Shown here in pieces: positions 52,284 through 60,862 of a stretch of DNA of 64,000 nt. Origin of the DNA: Bacillota bacterium (lineage in GTDB: Bacteria > Bacillota > Clostridia > Lachnospirales > Lachnospiraceae); NCBI GenBank assembly GCA_023399055.1, contig JAEWQV010000005.1:1-64000 (forward strand), written 5' to 3'. The stretch's first letter is position 1; every line of letters begins with the position of its first letter. Under the pieces are notes generated by a model, which saw only the letters and a program-made list of their open reading frames with translations, did not search any database and was not told the DNA's origin. Position numbers and translations under genes: made by a program.

Positions 52284-53621
52284 CTACTGAACATTAATTC
52301 CATTGACACGAATATAAGGGCCACCAAATCCTACTGGGAGCGGGAATTGCTCCATTTTACCGCAACCGCCTAACGCAAATGCATGTAACTCTACTTCATC
52401 TGATACTCCGTCTATGTCACCTAACGTTTTCATTACATTTCCGCTAATAACCGCAATCTTCACAGGTTCTGCAATTTTACCATCTCGAATCATATATGCT
52501 CTCTGAGGTGCAATTGTAAAGGTTGTCATACCTGATCCGTGAAATAAAGATTCAATATATATACCATTGGATACCCCAGCAATTAACTCATCCTTTGTTA
52601 AGGTTCCTTTATCGATATAGGTAGTGGTCATACGCACAATTGGCTCAAACTCAAAATTAATAGCTCTTGCATTACCAGTTGCTTCTTCTTCCAAACACGC
52701 TGCTGTTGCAGCACTATGTAATCTACCAGTTAGGATGCCATCTTTGATAATATAATTCTTTTTCGCCTTACAACCTTCATCATCATAGGGTACATAACCG
52801 GAACCTTCTTCAAGACCTGTATCTATGATACTTAAGATTGGTGAACCGACTTGCTTTCCAAGTGCCCATTCACGTTTCATAGTCTCATCTCCGACCATAA
52901 AGTCTGCTTCACTCTTATGTCCGAAACTTTCATGTGCAAAAACACCTGTTGTCTCAGGTGATAATACGCAGGTATACACACCTGGTACTACAGGTACAGC
53001 ATTTTCATAGTAATCAATATCCCTTTGGATTGTATTTCTTAACTTTTCCTGCTTTCCTTCCAGCTTGTCAAAGTCCATATGGTAAATGTTTACCGATCCA
53101 CGACAAGGACTGTCTCCACACTGAAGCATGTATCTTGCAGCAACAGCACAGAACTGAGTATCAAAAGTCACATCGGTTCCTTTACTGGAGATGATATGCT
53201 TCACTGTATGTTTATCCAGATAATAAAGTTTGGAGATCTGAATTTGCTCAAATTCCTCAAAAACAGGTATGTAACTTTTAAGTACCTCATATTTACGGGA
53301 GTTATCAATCCTTGATACATCATTTGCCTCAAAATTTAAACAAGTATCCTTATTGACCTCCATCTTCTCTACCACAGGATGGTTATAAATCTCGACATTC
53401 GGTGTTGCCATTTTGGCTAGGCTGTCGATCTCCTCTTGGAGAGTCTCTACCCGGCTAGTCACACTGTAATACCAGCGGCTACCATCAAAAATTCTTATCA
53501 TAGCTCCGGTATCTTTTTTTACTTTGTTCTGCTTTAACTCAAAGTTCTCGAGGGTTATATTGGTTTCAAATACTGTCTCAATACGAACGTCGGTGTACAA
53601 ATCCTTAGGAAACTTATACAT
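52284..53621 (-). CDS. tldD: TldD family metalloprotease subunit
   Basis: A 445-residue protein with the zinc-binding HESFGH (H-E-x3-H) in TGVFAHESFGHKSEADF, together with DTGLEEGSGYVPYDDEG, GILTGRLHSAATAACLEE and the C-terminal GGCGKMEQFPLPVGFGGPYI. It is the catalytic half of the TldD-TldE protease and is encoded just upstream of the TldE-like gene. AGGAGG precedes the ATG. Substrates cannot be read from the sequence; no modified-peptide cluster lies beside it. Confidence 0.88.
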   Translation of the reverse strand: MYKFPKDLYTDVRIETVFETNITLENFELKQNKVKKDTGAMIRIFDGSRWYYSVTSRVETLQEEIDSLAKMATPNVEIYNHPVVEKMEVNKDTCLNFEANDVSRIDNSRKYEVLKSYIPVFEEFEQIQISKLYYLDKHTVKHIISSKGTDVTFDTQFCAVAARYMLQCGDSPCRGSVNIYHMDFDKLEGKQEKLRNTIQRDIDYYENAVPVVPGVYTCVLSPETTGVFAHESFGHKSEADFMVGDETMKREWALGKQVGSPILSIIDTGLEEGSGYVPYDDEGCKAKKNYIIKDGILTGRLHSAATAACLEEEATGNARAINFEFEPIVRMTTTYIDKGTLTKDELIAGVSNGIYIESLFHGSGMTTFTIAPQRAYMIRDGKIAEPVKIAVISGNVMKTLGDIDGVSDEVELHAFALGGCGKMEQFPLPVGFGGPYIRVNGINVQ

Positions 53622-53838
53622 GCTTTAACCTCCTGCTTATTGTCATCGTTAATTGTTAATTCCTATATATTACCACCCGAAATTGGAAAAAACAATTAGT
53701 TTACATTAACTAATAATTAAAATTTGTTAAGAAGAAACGGACTTAAAGAAATCCAAATTAGAAAGTCCAAGACAGAATTAAAAGGTAGATATCATCATAA
53801 AACGGTTAGTTCTAAAGATATTGCAGATCAAAAAGGAT

Positions 53839-53881
53839 AATAAAAATGTGCATTACACCGATTTCTGGTATAGTGCACATT
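53839..53881 (-). terminator. Terminator of the tetR gene upstream of the MFS pump
   Basis: AATGTGCATTACACC (53845-53859) pairs with GGTATAGTGCACATT (53867-53881) with two mismatches; the minus-strand tail is TTTTATTATCC. It begins 5 bp after the TetR stop. Confidence 0.8.
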
Positions 53882-53886
53882 GCTAT

Positions 53887-54462
53887 TTATAAAAACACTT
53901 CCTTTAGCGTCTGTTCTAACACCTTATCAATATAGCCCTTATCTATCTTGTCTCCTGTAATCATGAGCCGATAAAATATTGGTGCATAAATGATATCTAT
54001 TACAAGTTCAATATCGATGTCTTTGTTTACTTGGTTTCTACCAATTCCACGCTCAAGAATCTGTCTTGTAATCTGTCTACGTGGTTGAAAATATCTTTTT
54101 TGATATTCCGACGCTATGTTAGAATCAAACTGACCTTCTGCTATTAATTCTGTTACAATCTTCCCCTTGCTGCTGGTGAAAAATGCCGCTAAATTATTCA
54201 CCTGTATAAATATGTCTTCCTTTGCCGACCCGGTATCGGGTATCTGAAGGAGCATCTCAGAGGCATCAAAAAATCCATCTACTACAACTGCAGCTTTATT
54301 AGGCCACCATTTATAAATAGTTGCTTTACTTACACCTGTTCTAAGAGCAATTCCATCAACAGTAACCGCTTTGAATCCTAGCTCCAATAGCATTTGATAG
54401 GAGGTACTTAATATTAGTTTTTTAGTTTCCTCACTACGAGGTCGCCCTACCTTTTTCTCCAT
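53887..54462 (-). CDS. TetR/AcrR-family repressor
   Basis: A 191-residue regulator with an N-terminal HTH (ILSTSYQMLLELGFKAVTVD, then GIALRTGVSKATIYKWW) and a helical ligand-binding domain with a TetR_C-type end (RQITRQILERGIGRNQVNKD, then a DIIYAPIFYRLMITGD block). It is divergent from an MFS pump gene, and the shared 185-bp region contains a promoter with two palindromic operators, so it most likely represses the pump and perhaps itself. The inducer is unknown. Confidence 0.85.
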   Translation of the reverse strand: MEKKVGRPRSEETKKLILSTSYQMLLELGFKAVTVDGIALRTGVSKATIYKWWPNKAAVVVDGFFDASEMLLQIPDTGSAKEDIFIQVNNLAAFFTSSKGKIVTELIAEGQFDSNIASEYQKRYFQPRRQITRQILERGIGRNQVNKDIDIELVIDIIYAPIFYRLMITGDKIDKGYIDKVLEQTLKEVFL

Positions 54463-54572
54463 TTTAAGCTCACCCCATCCCCTTTTAGAATACTTCTCGT
54501 AACTATGACGATAATGAACAATTACAATTTTCTATTTGTTATTATACTGTAAAATAAATCAAAATAAAAGAG

Positions 54573-54601
54573 TTGACATTTCTAAACGTATCGTTTAGTA
54601 T
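54573..54601 (+). promoter_or_regulatory. Promoter of the MFS gene
   Basis: TTGACA (54573-54578) and TAGTAT (54596-54601) are exactly 17 bp apart. The whole spacer is occupied by the first TetR operator. Confidence 0.85.
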
Positions 54602-54630
54602 TTATACATAGTGAACGATGCGTTTAGAAA
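54580..54630. promoter_or_regulatory. Paired TetR operators
   Basis: The palindrome CTAAACGTATCGTTTAG (54582-54598, arms of 7 around TAT) lies between -35 and -10. A second, AACGATGCGTT (54614-54624), lies downstream of the start site. The two are arranged as a larger inverted repeat (TTTCTAAACG at 54579-54588, CGTTTAGAAA at 54621-54630). Confidence 0.75.
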
Positions 54631-54646
54631 TAAAGGAGATTATATT

Positions 54647-55873
54647 ATGGAATTCAATTCACCAAAAGCAGTTAAATCCGTATCATTGCTTGTTCTTTTA
54701 TTATCCACTTTCTGTGGTATTATTGTTGCTAATCTCTATTATGCCCAGCCACTTGTCCGCATGATTAGTGCTGACATCGGGATTGCTTCTGGTACTGCTG
54801 GTTTTATTGTAACTTTAACACAACTTGGCTATGCAGCAGGACTATTATTCTTAGTACCACTCAGCGACTTGTTTGAAAATATTAAGCTAGTAAGTATTAT
54901 ATTACTAATTGCGGTTCTAGGTCTGCTAACTGCTGCCTTTTCTACAAATGCTTATATTTTCCTGTTTGCAGCATTTATAATAGGAATTGGTGCTGTAGCT
55001 ACACAAATATTGGTACCCTATTCTTCTTTTCTTTTTCCTCCAGAACAAAGAGGCCAGATGGTTGGTAAAGTTATGAGCGGCGTTCTTTTAGGAATTATGC
55101 TTGCTAGGCCAATTTCCAGTATGGTTGCAGATTTGTGGGGCTGGAGAAGTATCTTTATTATCTCAGCCGTTGTTACTGGCAGTTTAATTCTCTTATTAGG
55201 AAGACTCTTCCCAATAAGAAAACCCCAGTCAGAAGAATCCTATCCAATTATGATACAGTCCCTTTGGTATCACATTTGTCATACAACGATTTTAAGAAGA
55301 CGTGCTCTTTATCAAGCTTGTCTCTTTGGAAGCTTTAGTCTCTTTTGGACAGTAGTTCCCATGTGGTTAACACAACACTATCATTTTACCCAAAGAGGTG
55401 TTGCCATTTTTGCTCTTGTAGGTGTAACCGGTGCTGTGGCGGCACCTATTGCAGGGCGCTTGGCTGATTTAGGCTGGTCAAAAGTAATAACAGGGATTGC
55501 ATTTGTAATTGCTTCTTTCTCTTATGCAGCTACCTTATTGTTTGAAAATAATCAGACCATTTCACTTGTTATATTAATGATTGCTGCTATTCTGCTTGAT
55601 ATGTGTGTATCTGGCAATTTAGTCCTTGGACAGCAGGCAATTTACACCCTGGGGGATAAAATAAGAGGTCGAGTTAACGGTCTTTTTATGGCTGTTTTCT
55701 TTCTTGGTGGTGCCATAGGTTCTTCCGTTGGCGGTTGGGCTTATGCTACCGGTGGTTGGAAAGCTGCTGTGGCAATTGGTTTTACTTTGCCCCTCCTTGC
55801 ATTTGCATATTATCTTACGGAAGGAAAGCCAGTTACTCAATTAACACCAGAGGAAGATGCCGCTAAACGGTAA
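54647..55873 (+). CDS. MFS transporter, probable drug efflux pump
   Basis: A 408-residue protein with 12 predicted helices. The helix-1 start (VSLLVLLLSTFCGIIVANLY, then YAQPLVR) and the A-motif-like GFIVTLTQLGYAAGLLFLVP resemble the YbcL/AraJ-like MFS subgroup. The loop after helix 6 is long and basic. The ATG at 54647 follows GGAG by 8 nt; an earlier ATG at 54611 falls inside the operator region. Control by the divergent TetR protein implies induction by its substrate, which is unknown. Confidence 0.85.
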   Translation: MEFNSPKAVKSVSLLVLLLSTFCGIIVANLYYAQPLVRMISADIGIASGTAGFIVTLTQLGYAAGLLFLVPLSDLFENIKLVSIILLIAVLGLLTAAFSTNAYIFLFAAFIIGIGAVATQILVPYSSFLFPPEQRGQMVGKVMSGVLLGIMLARPISSMVADLWGWRSIFIISAVVTGSLILLLGRLFPIRKPQSEESYPIMIQSLWYHICHTTILRRRALYQACLFGSFSLFWTVVPMWLTQHYHFTQRGVAIFALVGVTGAVAAPIAGRLADLGWSKVITGIAFVIASFSYAATLLFENNQTISLVILMIAAILLDMCVSGNLVLGQQAIYTLGDKIRGRVNGLFMAVFFLGGAIGSSVGGWAYATGGWKAAVAIGFTLPLLAFAYYLTEGKPVTQLTPEEDAAKR

Positions 55874-56026
55874 GTGTTTTCATAGTGCTGCAGACACTCT
55901 CCTGCCTAAGCAATAGTTGATCAAAGAAGTCTGATTGATTTATTCTCTGAATATGTTATCATGAAATGGATAGATTATTGCTATATCTAGTACTAGTGAG
56001 AATTAATGAAGATTGGAGAATTTTAA

Positions 56027-56254
56027 ATGGATAATACAGATTTACAGTCAGAAATAATAGATAAAATGACAAAGGTATGTATCTGCAAAGGAATACCAAG
56101 ATCAACAATGAGAAAGGTAATTAGAGAAGGTGCTCACACACTTGAGGAAGTAAGAAAAGCTACTGGGGCAGGTTCCGGTCCCTGCGGTGGCAGACGCTGT
56201 ACTCCTAGGATTTTGGCTCTGCTAGAAGAAATGAAAGAAAATGGTCAGTATTAA
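56027..56254 (+). CDS. BFD-like [2Fe-2S] protein
   Basis: A 75-residue protein with the BFD (bacterioferritin-associated ferredoxin-like) cysteine set: C-x-C in TKVCICKGI and C-x4-C in SGPCGGRRCTP, with the helix between (STMRKVIREGAHTLEEVRKA). The domain binds a [2Fe-2S] cluster and is found alone or within larger redox enzymes. Here it is free-standing with no redox partner gene beside it. GGAG lies upstream of the ATG. Confidence 0.8.
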   Translation: MDNTDLQSEIIDKMTKVCICKGIPRSTMRKVIREGAHTLEEVRKATGAGSGPCGGRRCTPRILALLEEMKENGQY

Positions 56255-56318
56255 CTTCATAAATATATAAGCTTTGACTTTCTCACATAATAGCTATAAA
56301 ACTTAAGTTTCTATAATA

Positions 56319-56391
56319 GAAAAAGCAGGTATTATCTTTCTGATACACATTTATTGTTACTTTGTGTCAGGAAACTAATCTCTGCTTTTTC
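56319..56391. terminator. Long bidirectional terminator hairpin
   Basis: GAAAAAGCAG (56319-56328) pairs with CTGCTTTTTC (56382-56391). An inner CTGATACACA/TGTGTCAG stem makes a large hairpin between the converging BFD-like and ABC permease genes. Confidence 0.65.
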
Positions 56392-56433
56392 CATACTAGA
56401 GTTATCTTTAGAAATACTTTATTTAAACTTCTC

Positions 56434-57228
56434 TTAGATATTCATATCTCTTTTTTGATAAAAGTAATAAGTCAAACTCGAAAATCCAGCAATTAGTGCA
56501 ACAGACAGCATAGTAATAACAATGCTTATTTCACTGTTATTTACCAACTTTACTAGATTAAAATAATTAAAAGGTGATAGTACGTTTAGAAAGTCCAAGT
56601 GCTCCACCAATTCAGTTAATTTAGATATAACATAACCTACTAGCATTATATTAATAGCAATAGCACCTGACTTTTTTGACTTTCTCATAAAAGCTGCTAG
56701 CACTGTACCTAAGGATAAGTAAATTAACTGCACGAGGAACATTGATACATGCAGGAGAATAATTTCCCCAGTAATATCTTCACTTGCATTAAACGAGGAT
56801 ACTATGGCAATGGAAGACAGCAAGGACACAATATTAATTATTACTACATTTACCAAGGCAGCTAATAATTTAGCAGTAATGATTGCTTTTCTTGAAATGG
56901 GCTTTGCGATTAAAAATTCTGTAGTCTTATCTCTCTCTTCTTTTGCAATAATACCACTTCCTAACAATACCGCATGGATTGCTGCAGTAATCTGTATATA
57001 TGGAAATAGAAATGCATAAAATCCGCTTATTTTTGTAACTTCAAAGTTACCCAGTCCCAACAACACCTTCATGGTATGTGGCAATTTATCAAAAACTTCA
57101 GTGCTGGCTCCGCCCGAAGAATAAGCTGTATACTTACCCATACCGCTTACTACTAATAAAATCATACATACACTCCATATGATTAGAGCTTTACGATTCG
57201 CCTTTAATTCTTTTATAAAAATATTCAT
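56434..57228 (-). CDS. ABC-2 type transporter permease (second)
   Basis: A 264-residue permease with six predicted helices and the ABC-2 start (MNIFIKELKANRKALIIWSV). The cytoplasmic segment KEERDKTTEFLIAKPISRKA, where the ATPase couples, is typical of the NosY/YhaP-like group. It is a paralogue of the permease encoded just upstream (same length, same ERDKTTEFLIAKPISR/ERTADFLLVKPVSR block). Together with the ATPase gene and the leading TetR gene it makes a four-gene exporter operon. The substrate is unknown. Confidence 0.85.
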   Translation of the reverse strand: MNIFIKELKANRKALIIWSVCMILLVVSGMGKYTAYSSGGASTEVFDKLPHTMKVLLGLGNFEVTKISGFYAFLFPYIQITAAIHAVLLGSGIIAKEERDKTTEFLIAKPISRKAIITAKLLAALVNVVIINIVSLLSSIAIVSSFNASEDITGEIILLHVSMFLVQLIYLSLGTVLAAFMRKSKKSGAIAINIMLVGYVISKLTELVEHLDFLNVLSPFNYFNLVKLVNNSEISIVITMLSVALIAGFSSLTYYFYQKRDMNI

Positions 57229-57317
57229 GATCGGACCTCCTTCTTAAATCTTCCCGTTATGTCAATTCAAGCCAATGTCTTTCCTGGTTCATAATGGTAT
57301 CAGCTTCTTCAAATATT

Positions 57318-58121
57318 TTAGCTTACGGCGTGGATATCTTTTCTATTATATATAACGTAGCTTGCGGCGATAGAAACAACCACTATAATTGCACCTGCAA
57401 CCAAATAAAAAGCTTCATAGCTCATATTCTGAATAATGTAATAGATATCAAAATATTTAAAAGGTGATAGAATGCGCTCTAATTTATTGCTGCTATCGGT
57501 TACAAGAATAGTACCGATAAAATAAAATCCAAATACAAAGCCAAGTGAAATTGGAAGTACATTCTTAATCTTCTTAAAGAATACTGATACGACCATGCCG
57601 ATAGCAATGAATATTAATTGAATAAATAGCATGCTAAGATTAATCATAAGGAAGGTCTTTAAACTGAAGTCTTCTGTTTTAGCAAGATTAGCCATAAAGG
57701 TTGAGACAATGATAAATATTGCATTCGTAATGGCTAGTGCTGTGCAGGCCGCCAATAGTTTCGCACTTACTATAGCAGTACGTGACACCGGCTTAACAAG
57801 GAGAAAGTCCGCTGTTCGCTCTCTGGATTCCTTGGAAAGAATGGACACCCCCAAATTCATCGCCTGGATAGCTCCACAAAGGACGATAAAGGTAAATATC
57901 ATGGAGTAAAAGCCTAATAATGAAGTAATGTAATCTAAATTAATACCAAGCATTGCTCTTACAGCTTCGGGATATTCCCCTAATAGTTGCTTAAAATCCT
58001 CCGCATCCTTTGCCATGCTGGGATAAATGGATAGATAAAGCGCTGCTAAGGCGAGCATGCTTATGGTCCACGTAATGATTGACTTTCTAAGAGATTTCAG
58101 TTCATACAAGAACATATTCAT
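57318..58121 (-). CDS. ABC-2 type transporter permease (first)
   Basis: A 267-residue permease with six predicted helices, starting MNMFLYELKSLRKSIITWTI and carrying the coupling segment SKESRERTADFLLVKPVSRT. It starts 5 bp after the ATPase stop and precedes a paralogous permease by 90 bp; the two probably form a heterodimer served by one kind of ATPase. It ends with a short basic tail. Confidence 0.85.
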   Translation of the reverse strand: MNMFLYELKSLRKSIITWTISMLALAALYLSIYPSMAKDAEDFKQLLGEYPEAVRAMLGINLDYITSLLGFYSMIFTFIVLCGAIQAMNLGVSILSKESRERTADFLLVKPVSRTAIVSAKLLAACTALAITNAIFIIVSTFMANLAKTEDFSLKTFLMINLSMLFIQLIFIAIGMVVSVFFKKIKNVLPISLGFVFGFYFIGTILVTDSSNKLERILSPFKYFDIYYIIQNMSYEAFYLVAGAIIVVVSIAASYVIYNRKDIHAVS

Positions 58122-58126
58122 AGCTT

Positions 58127-59008
58127 TTAGTCCTCCTTAGCATAGTAATGCATGAATATTTCTTCAAGATCAGGCTCTTCAATTGAAATATTACGAAGCT
58201 CTAGCTCACTGATCTTTTTCATTATTGTATTAATATTACCTTTAAAAATAAAGTGAGCTGTATTATTCTTTATCTCAAAACTGCTAACACCATTGATATT
58301 GAATACGTCTTTATTAATTACGGATTTTGCTTCAATACTGAATCTTTTGTAGCTATTCTCCTGTAGGGAACTCATCTTTTCTGTTTTAATTATTTTACCT
58401 TCTTTAATGAAGGCTACTCGGCTACACATTTTCTGAACCTCACTAAGAATATGAGACGAGAAGAATATGGTAGCTCCTTTTTTATTTTCCTGTGCTATGA
58501 GATCAAAAAACTTCTGTTGCATTAGAGGATCAAGACCACTGGTGGGCTCATCCAGAATAATTAATTTTGGCTCATGTAATAAACCTTGCACAATACCAAC
58601 TTTCTTCTTGTTACCAAAGGAAAGGTCATCAATTTTCTTTTTTAGATCCAAATCCATAATCTCGGCAAGTTCTTTGATTCTTTTTGTGCAATCCTTCTTA
58701 TAAAAGCTTGCTGAATATTTCAACAAATCCATAACCCTCATATTATCATAATAGAATACTTCTGAAGGTAGATATCCTAGTTCTTTTCTCACCTCTGGAT
58801 TTTCTGTACAGCTCTTTCCAAAAATGGTTGCTGTGCCACTAGTGGGATATATTAGACCTAATAAAGTTCGAATCGTAGTAGACTTACCTGCACCGTTAGG
58901 GCCGATGAAACCAAATACCTCTCCTTCTTCTATATTAAGATTAACGTCTACAACACCTCTTGATCCCCTATAATCTTTTGTCAGATTTTTTATTTCAATA
59001 ACACTCAT
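58127..59008 (-). CDS. ABC transporter ATP-binding protein
   Basis: A 293-residue ATPase with Walker A GPNGAGKST, Q-loop, a signature that reads LSFGNKKKVGI instead of LSGGQ, Walker B LIILDEPTSGLDP and H-loop SSHILSEV. The last 80 residues are an accessory domain ending in a DLEEIFMHYY block. Members of this group pair with ABC-2 permeases and export lipids, peptides or drugs. GGAGG lies 8 nt before the ATG at 59008; earlier starts at 59023 and 59014 are less well placed. Confidence 0.9.
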   Translation of the reverse strand: MSVIEIKNLTKDYRGSRGVVDVNLNIEEGEVFGFIGPNGAGKSTTIRTLLGLIYPTSGTATIFGKSCTENPEVRKELGYLPSEVFYYDNMRVMDLLKYSASFYKKDCTKRIKELAEIMDLDLKKKIDDLSFGNKKKVGIVQGLLHEPKLIILDEPTSGLDPLMQQKFFDLIAQENKKGATIFFSSHILSEVQKMCSRVAFIKEGKIIKTEKMSSLQENSYKRFSIEAKSVINKDVFNINGVSSFEIKNNTAHFIFKGNINTIMKKISELELRNISIEEPDLEEIFMHYYAKED

Positions 59009-59146
59009 ACTCATACCCTCCAATGATTAATTTGAATTAAATAATTGCAACACAAAGGCACTGTATGAATTGTTTCAGTACCATATACTGCTTTCTAGTC
59101 ATACAATTATATAATAAAATGTTTTGTAATTATCTATTTCATCTTG

Positions 59147-59761
59147 CTATAAATATTCTTCCTTATATAAGTTAGTTCTAAGTAAATTCATTGCTTCACT
59201 AAACTCTTCACACATGATGTCAAGATCTGATGCCTGAAGCTTTTTTGCAGGACTAATAAAACCTTCACTAATCCACATTAACATTTTCATTACAACTTTC
59301 ACATCAACGCCTTCTTTGAATTTAAATAAATCCATACCATCAAAAGCTATTTTATCCCTAAAGGCATTTGTCTGGGCCATCATAATCTTTATATCATCCC
59401 TCACCTCTTCATTGCTCTCAAAATAGACACTATTTAAATAGGTTAAAGCGGCTGGGTGCACCTTCATTACTGCCACTTTAATGTTAGTTGCATTGGTAAT
59501 TCTATCAAAGAAATCCGTTATACTTTTGTCAAACGATTCATTAATTTCTCCCATTACTATATCAAAACAATAGTTAAGTAAGTAGAAATATAGATCTCTT
59601 TTTGTACCAAAATAGTGAAATACCATAGCCTTGGATATACCTGCTGCTGAGGCAATATCACTTACCGAGGTTTTCTTATACCCGTTGGTACCAAAGGATT
59701 CCAGTGCCGCATTTATGATTGTATTCTGCTTTTCTATCGCTAAGTTTTGAAACTTCTCCAA
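59147..59761 (-). CDS. TetR-family regulator of the ABC exporter
   Basis: A 204-residue regulator with an N-terminal HTH (TIINAALESFGTNGYKKTSV, then SDIASAAGISKAMVFHYFGT) and a C-terminal ligand domain. The start is TTG with GAGG 7 nt upstream. A strong promoter with a TetR-type operator lies directly upstream, so the protein probably represses its own operon, which continues with the ABC exporter genes after a 120-bp gap. Confidence 0.85.
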   Translation of the reverse strand: MEKFQNLAIEKQNTIINAALESFGTNGYKKTSVSDIASAAGISKAMVFHYFGTKRDLYFYLLNYCFDIVMGEINESFDKSITDFFDRITNATNIKVAVMKVHPAALTYLNSVYFESNEEVRDDIKIMMAQTNAFRDKIAFDGMDLFKFKEGVDVKVVMKMLMWISEGFISPAKKLQASDLDIMCEEFSEAMNLLRTNLYKEEYL

Positions 59762-59777
59762 TCCTTCACCTCTTTTC

Positions 59778-59828
59778 GACCGTATCGGTTTATGAGATTA
59801 TTATACTCCCATAAACCGATTCGGTCAA
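59778..59828 (-). promoter_or_regulatory. Promoter and operators of the tetR-ABC operon
   Basis: On the minus strand TTGACC (59828-59823) and a perfect TATAAT (59805-59800) are exactly 17 bp apart. A 17-bp inverted repeat (59778-59794 with 59810-59826, one mismatch) covers both sides of the -10. Each arm holds an ACCGATTCGGT-type palindrome, so two TetR dimers could bind. Confidence 0.85.
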
Positions 59829-59849
59829 TAGACTTTTATTTAAATTTCT

Positions 59850-59897
59850 ATAAAATAAGAGCTTGCTTTGAGGTGACCCCTAAAAGCAAGCTCTTAT
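59850..59897 (-). terminator. Terminator of the padR-exonuclease operon
   Basis: ATAAGAGCTTGCTTT (59855-59869) pairs exactly with 59883-59897 around a 13-nt loop; the minus-strand tail is TTTTATAG. Confidence 0.8.
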
Positions 59898-59905
59898 CTT
59901 TCTAA

Positions 59906-60847
59906 TTATACTACTTTTTTAAACAAACTCTCTTCTTTTACAATAACTATATGGGAGCCTTTTTCTTGCATTTCAAGTGCTTTTCTTATTTTAGCTCCAT
60001 AATTGCCATACTTCCAATCCCCACTTCCTTGTCCCCCAACAATCAGATAATCAACCGATTTGTTAAGTCCTGTAACGCAGCTTCCGCCACTATTGACTAT
60101 AAGTGCCTCAACATCACTTTTTGATCCTCTAACAAAATTACCTGAGAGGCAACAGACTTTTCCCTGTAGATTAAGTTCAAAACAGTCTGAGCTTCCATAT
60201 CCTAATCCAGATATAATATTAACCGGTTTATGTACTACAGATTTTTTAGGATTGCTTACACCTTCTCCAGAACTTCTATGTATCTTAACATCTTTATTAT
60301 CAATGCCAAACTTATCAGCAAATATATTAAATAAACCCTTACACGCAATCGTATCGCACATAGCATTGTGATGTTGTTCCAATTCTATTTGAAAAGCTTT
60401 ACTTAAAACATCTAACTTAAAACTCCCATATATCTCTTTGGAAATATGTCTACGTGCTTTGGCTACTGTACAAATATAATTAATATTTGAAACTGTAATG
60501 CCATATGTATTGAGCGCTTTAGAAATAACGCTCAAATCAAAGGTTGCATTATGTGCTACGACAATAGCATTCGTAAAATATTCTTTTATTTCCTCCCAAA
60601 CCATAGAAAATGGCAAGGCATTTTCAACTATTTTAGGTGTAATCCCGTGAAGCTTAGTATTAAAGTAATCAAATTTTGCTTCGGGGTTAACAAGAAAATA
60701 CTGGCTAAAAAGTTCTTGTCCATTTTCCTGACATATTACCCCAATGGAACAAATGGAGTCATTTTTATAATTTGGCGTTTCAACATCAACAAAGGTAAAC
60801 CTACTTGATGTTAATAAGTTATCCTCTGGTATCACACTCAACTCCAT
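59906..60847 (-). CDS. DnaQ-like 3'-5' exonuclease with C-terminal BRCT domain
   Basis: A 313-residue protein. Residues 15-180 form a DEDDh exonuclease: FVDVETPN (D-x-E), AHNATFDLSV (second Asp), and the H-x4-D block HHNAMCDTIA. Residues 224-300 form a BRCT domain (LQGKVCCLSGNFVRGSKSDV, then IVNSGGSCVTGLNKSVDYLI and VGGQGSGDWKYG). This combination occurs in Firmicutes and resembles the epsilon proofreading fold linked to a ligase-type BRCT, hinting at repair. The first catalytic motif is followed by PNY rather than the usual TTG. It follows the PadR gene by 15 bp. Confidence 0.85.
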   Translation of the reverse strand: MELSVIPEDNLLTSSRFTFVDVETPNYKNDSICSIGVICQENGQELFSQYFLVNPEAKFDYFNTKLHGITPKIVENALPFSMVWEEIKEYFTNAIVVAHNATFDLSVISKALNTYGITVSNINYICTVAKARRHISKEIYGSFKLDVLSKAFQIELEQHHNAMCDTIACKGLFNIFADKFGIDNKDVKIHRSSGEGVSNPKKSVVHKPVNIISGLGYGSSDCFELNLQGKVCCLSGNFVRGSKSDVEALIVNSGGSCVTGLNKSVDYLIVGGQGSGDWKYGNYGAKIRKALEMQEKGSHIVIVKEESLFKKVV

Positions 60848-60862
60848 AGTTATCCTCTTTTC

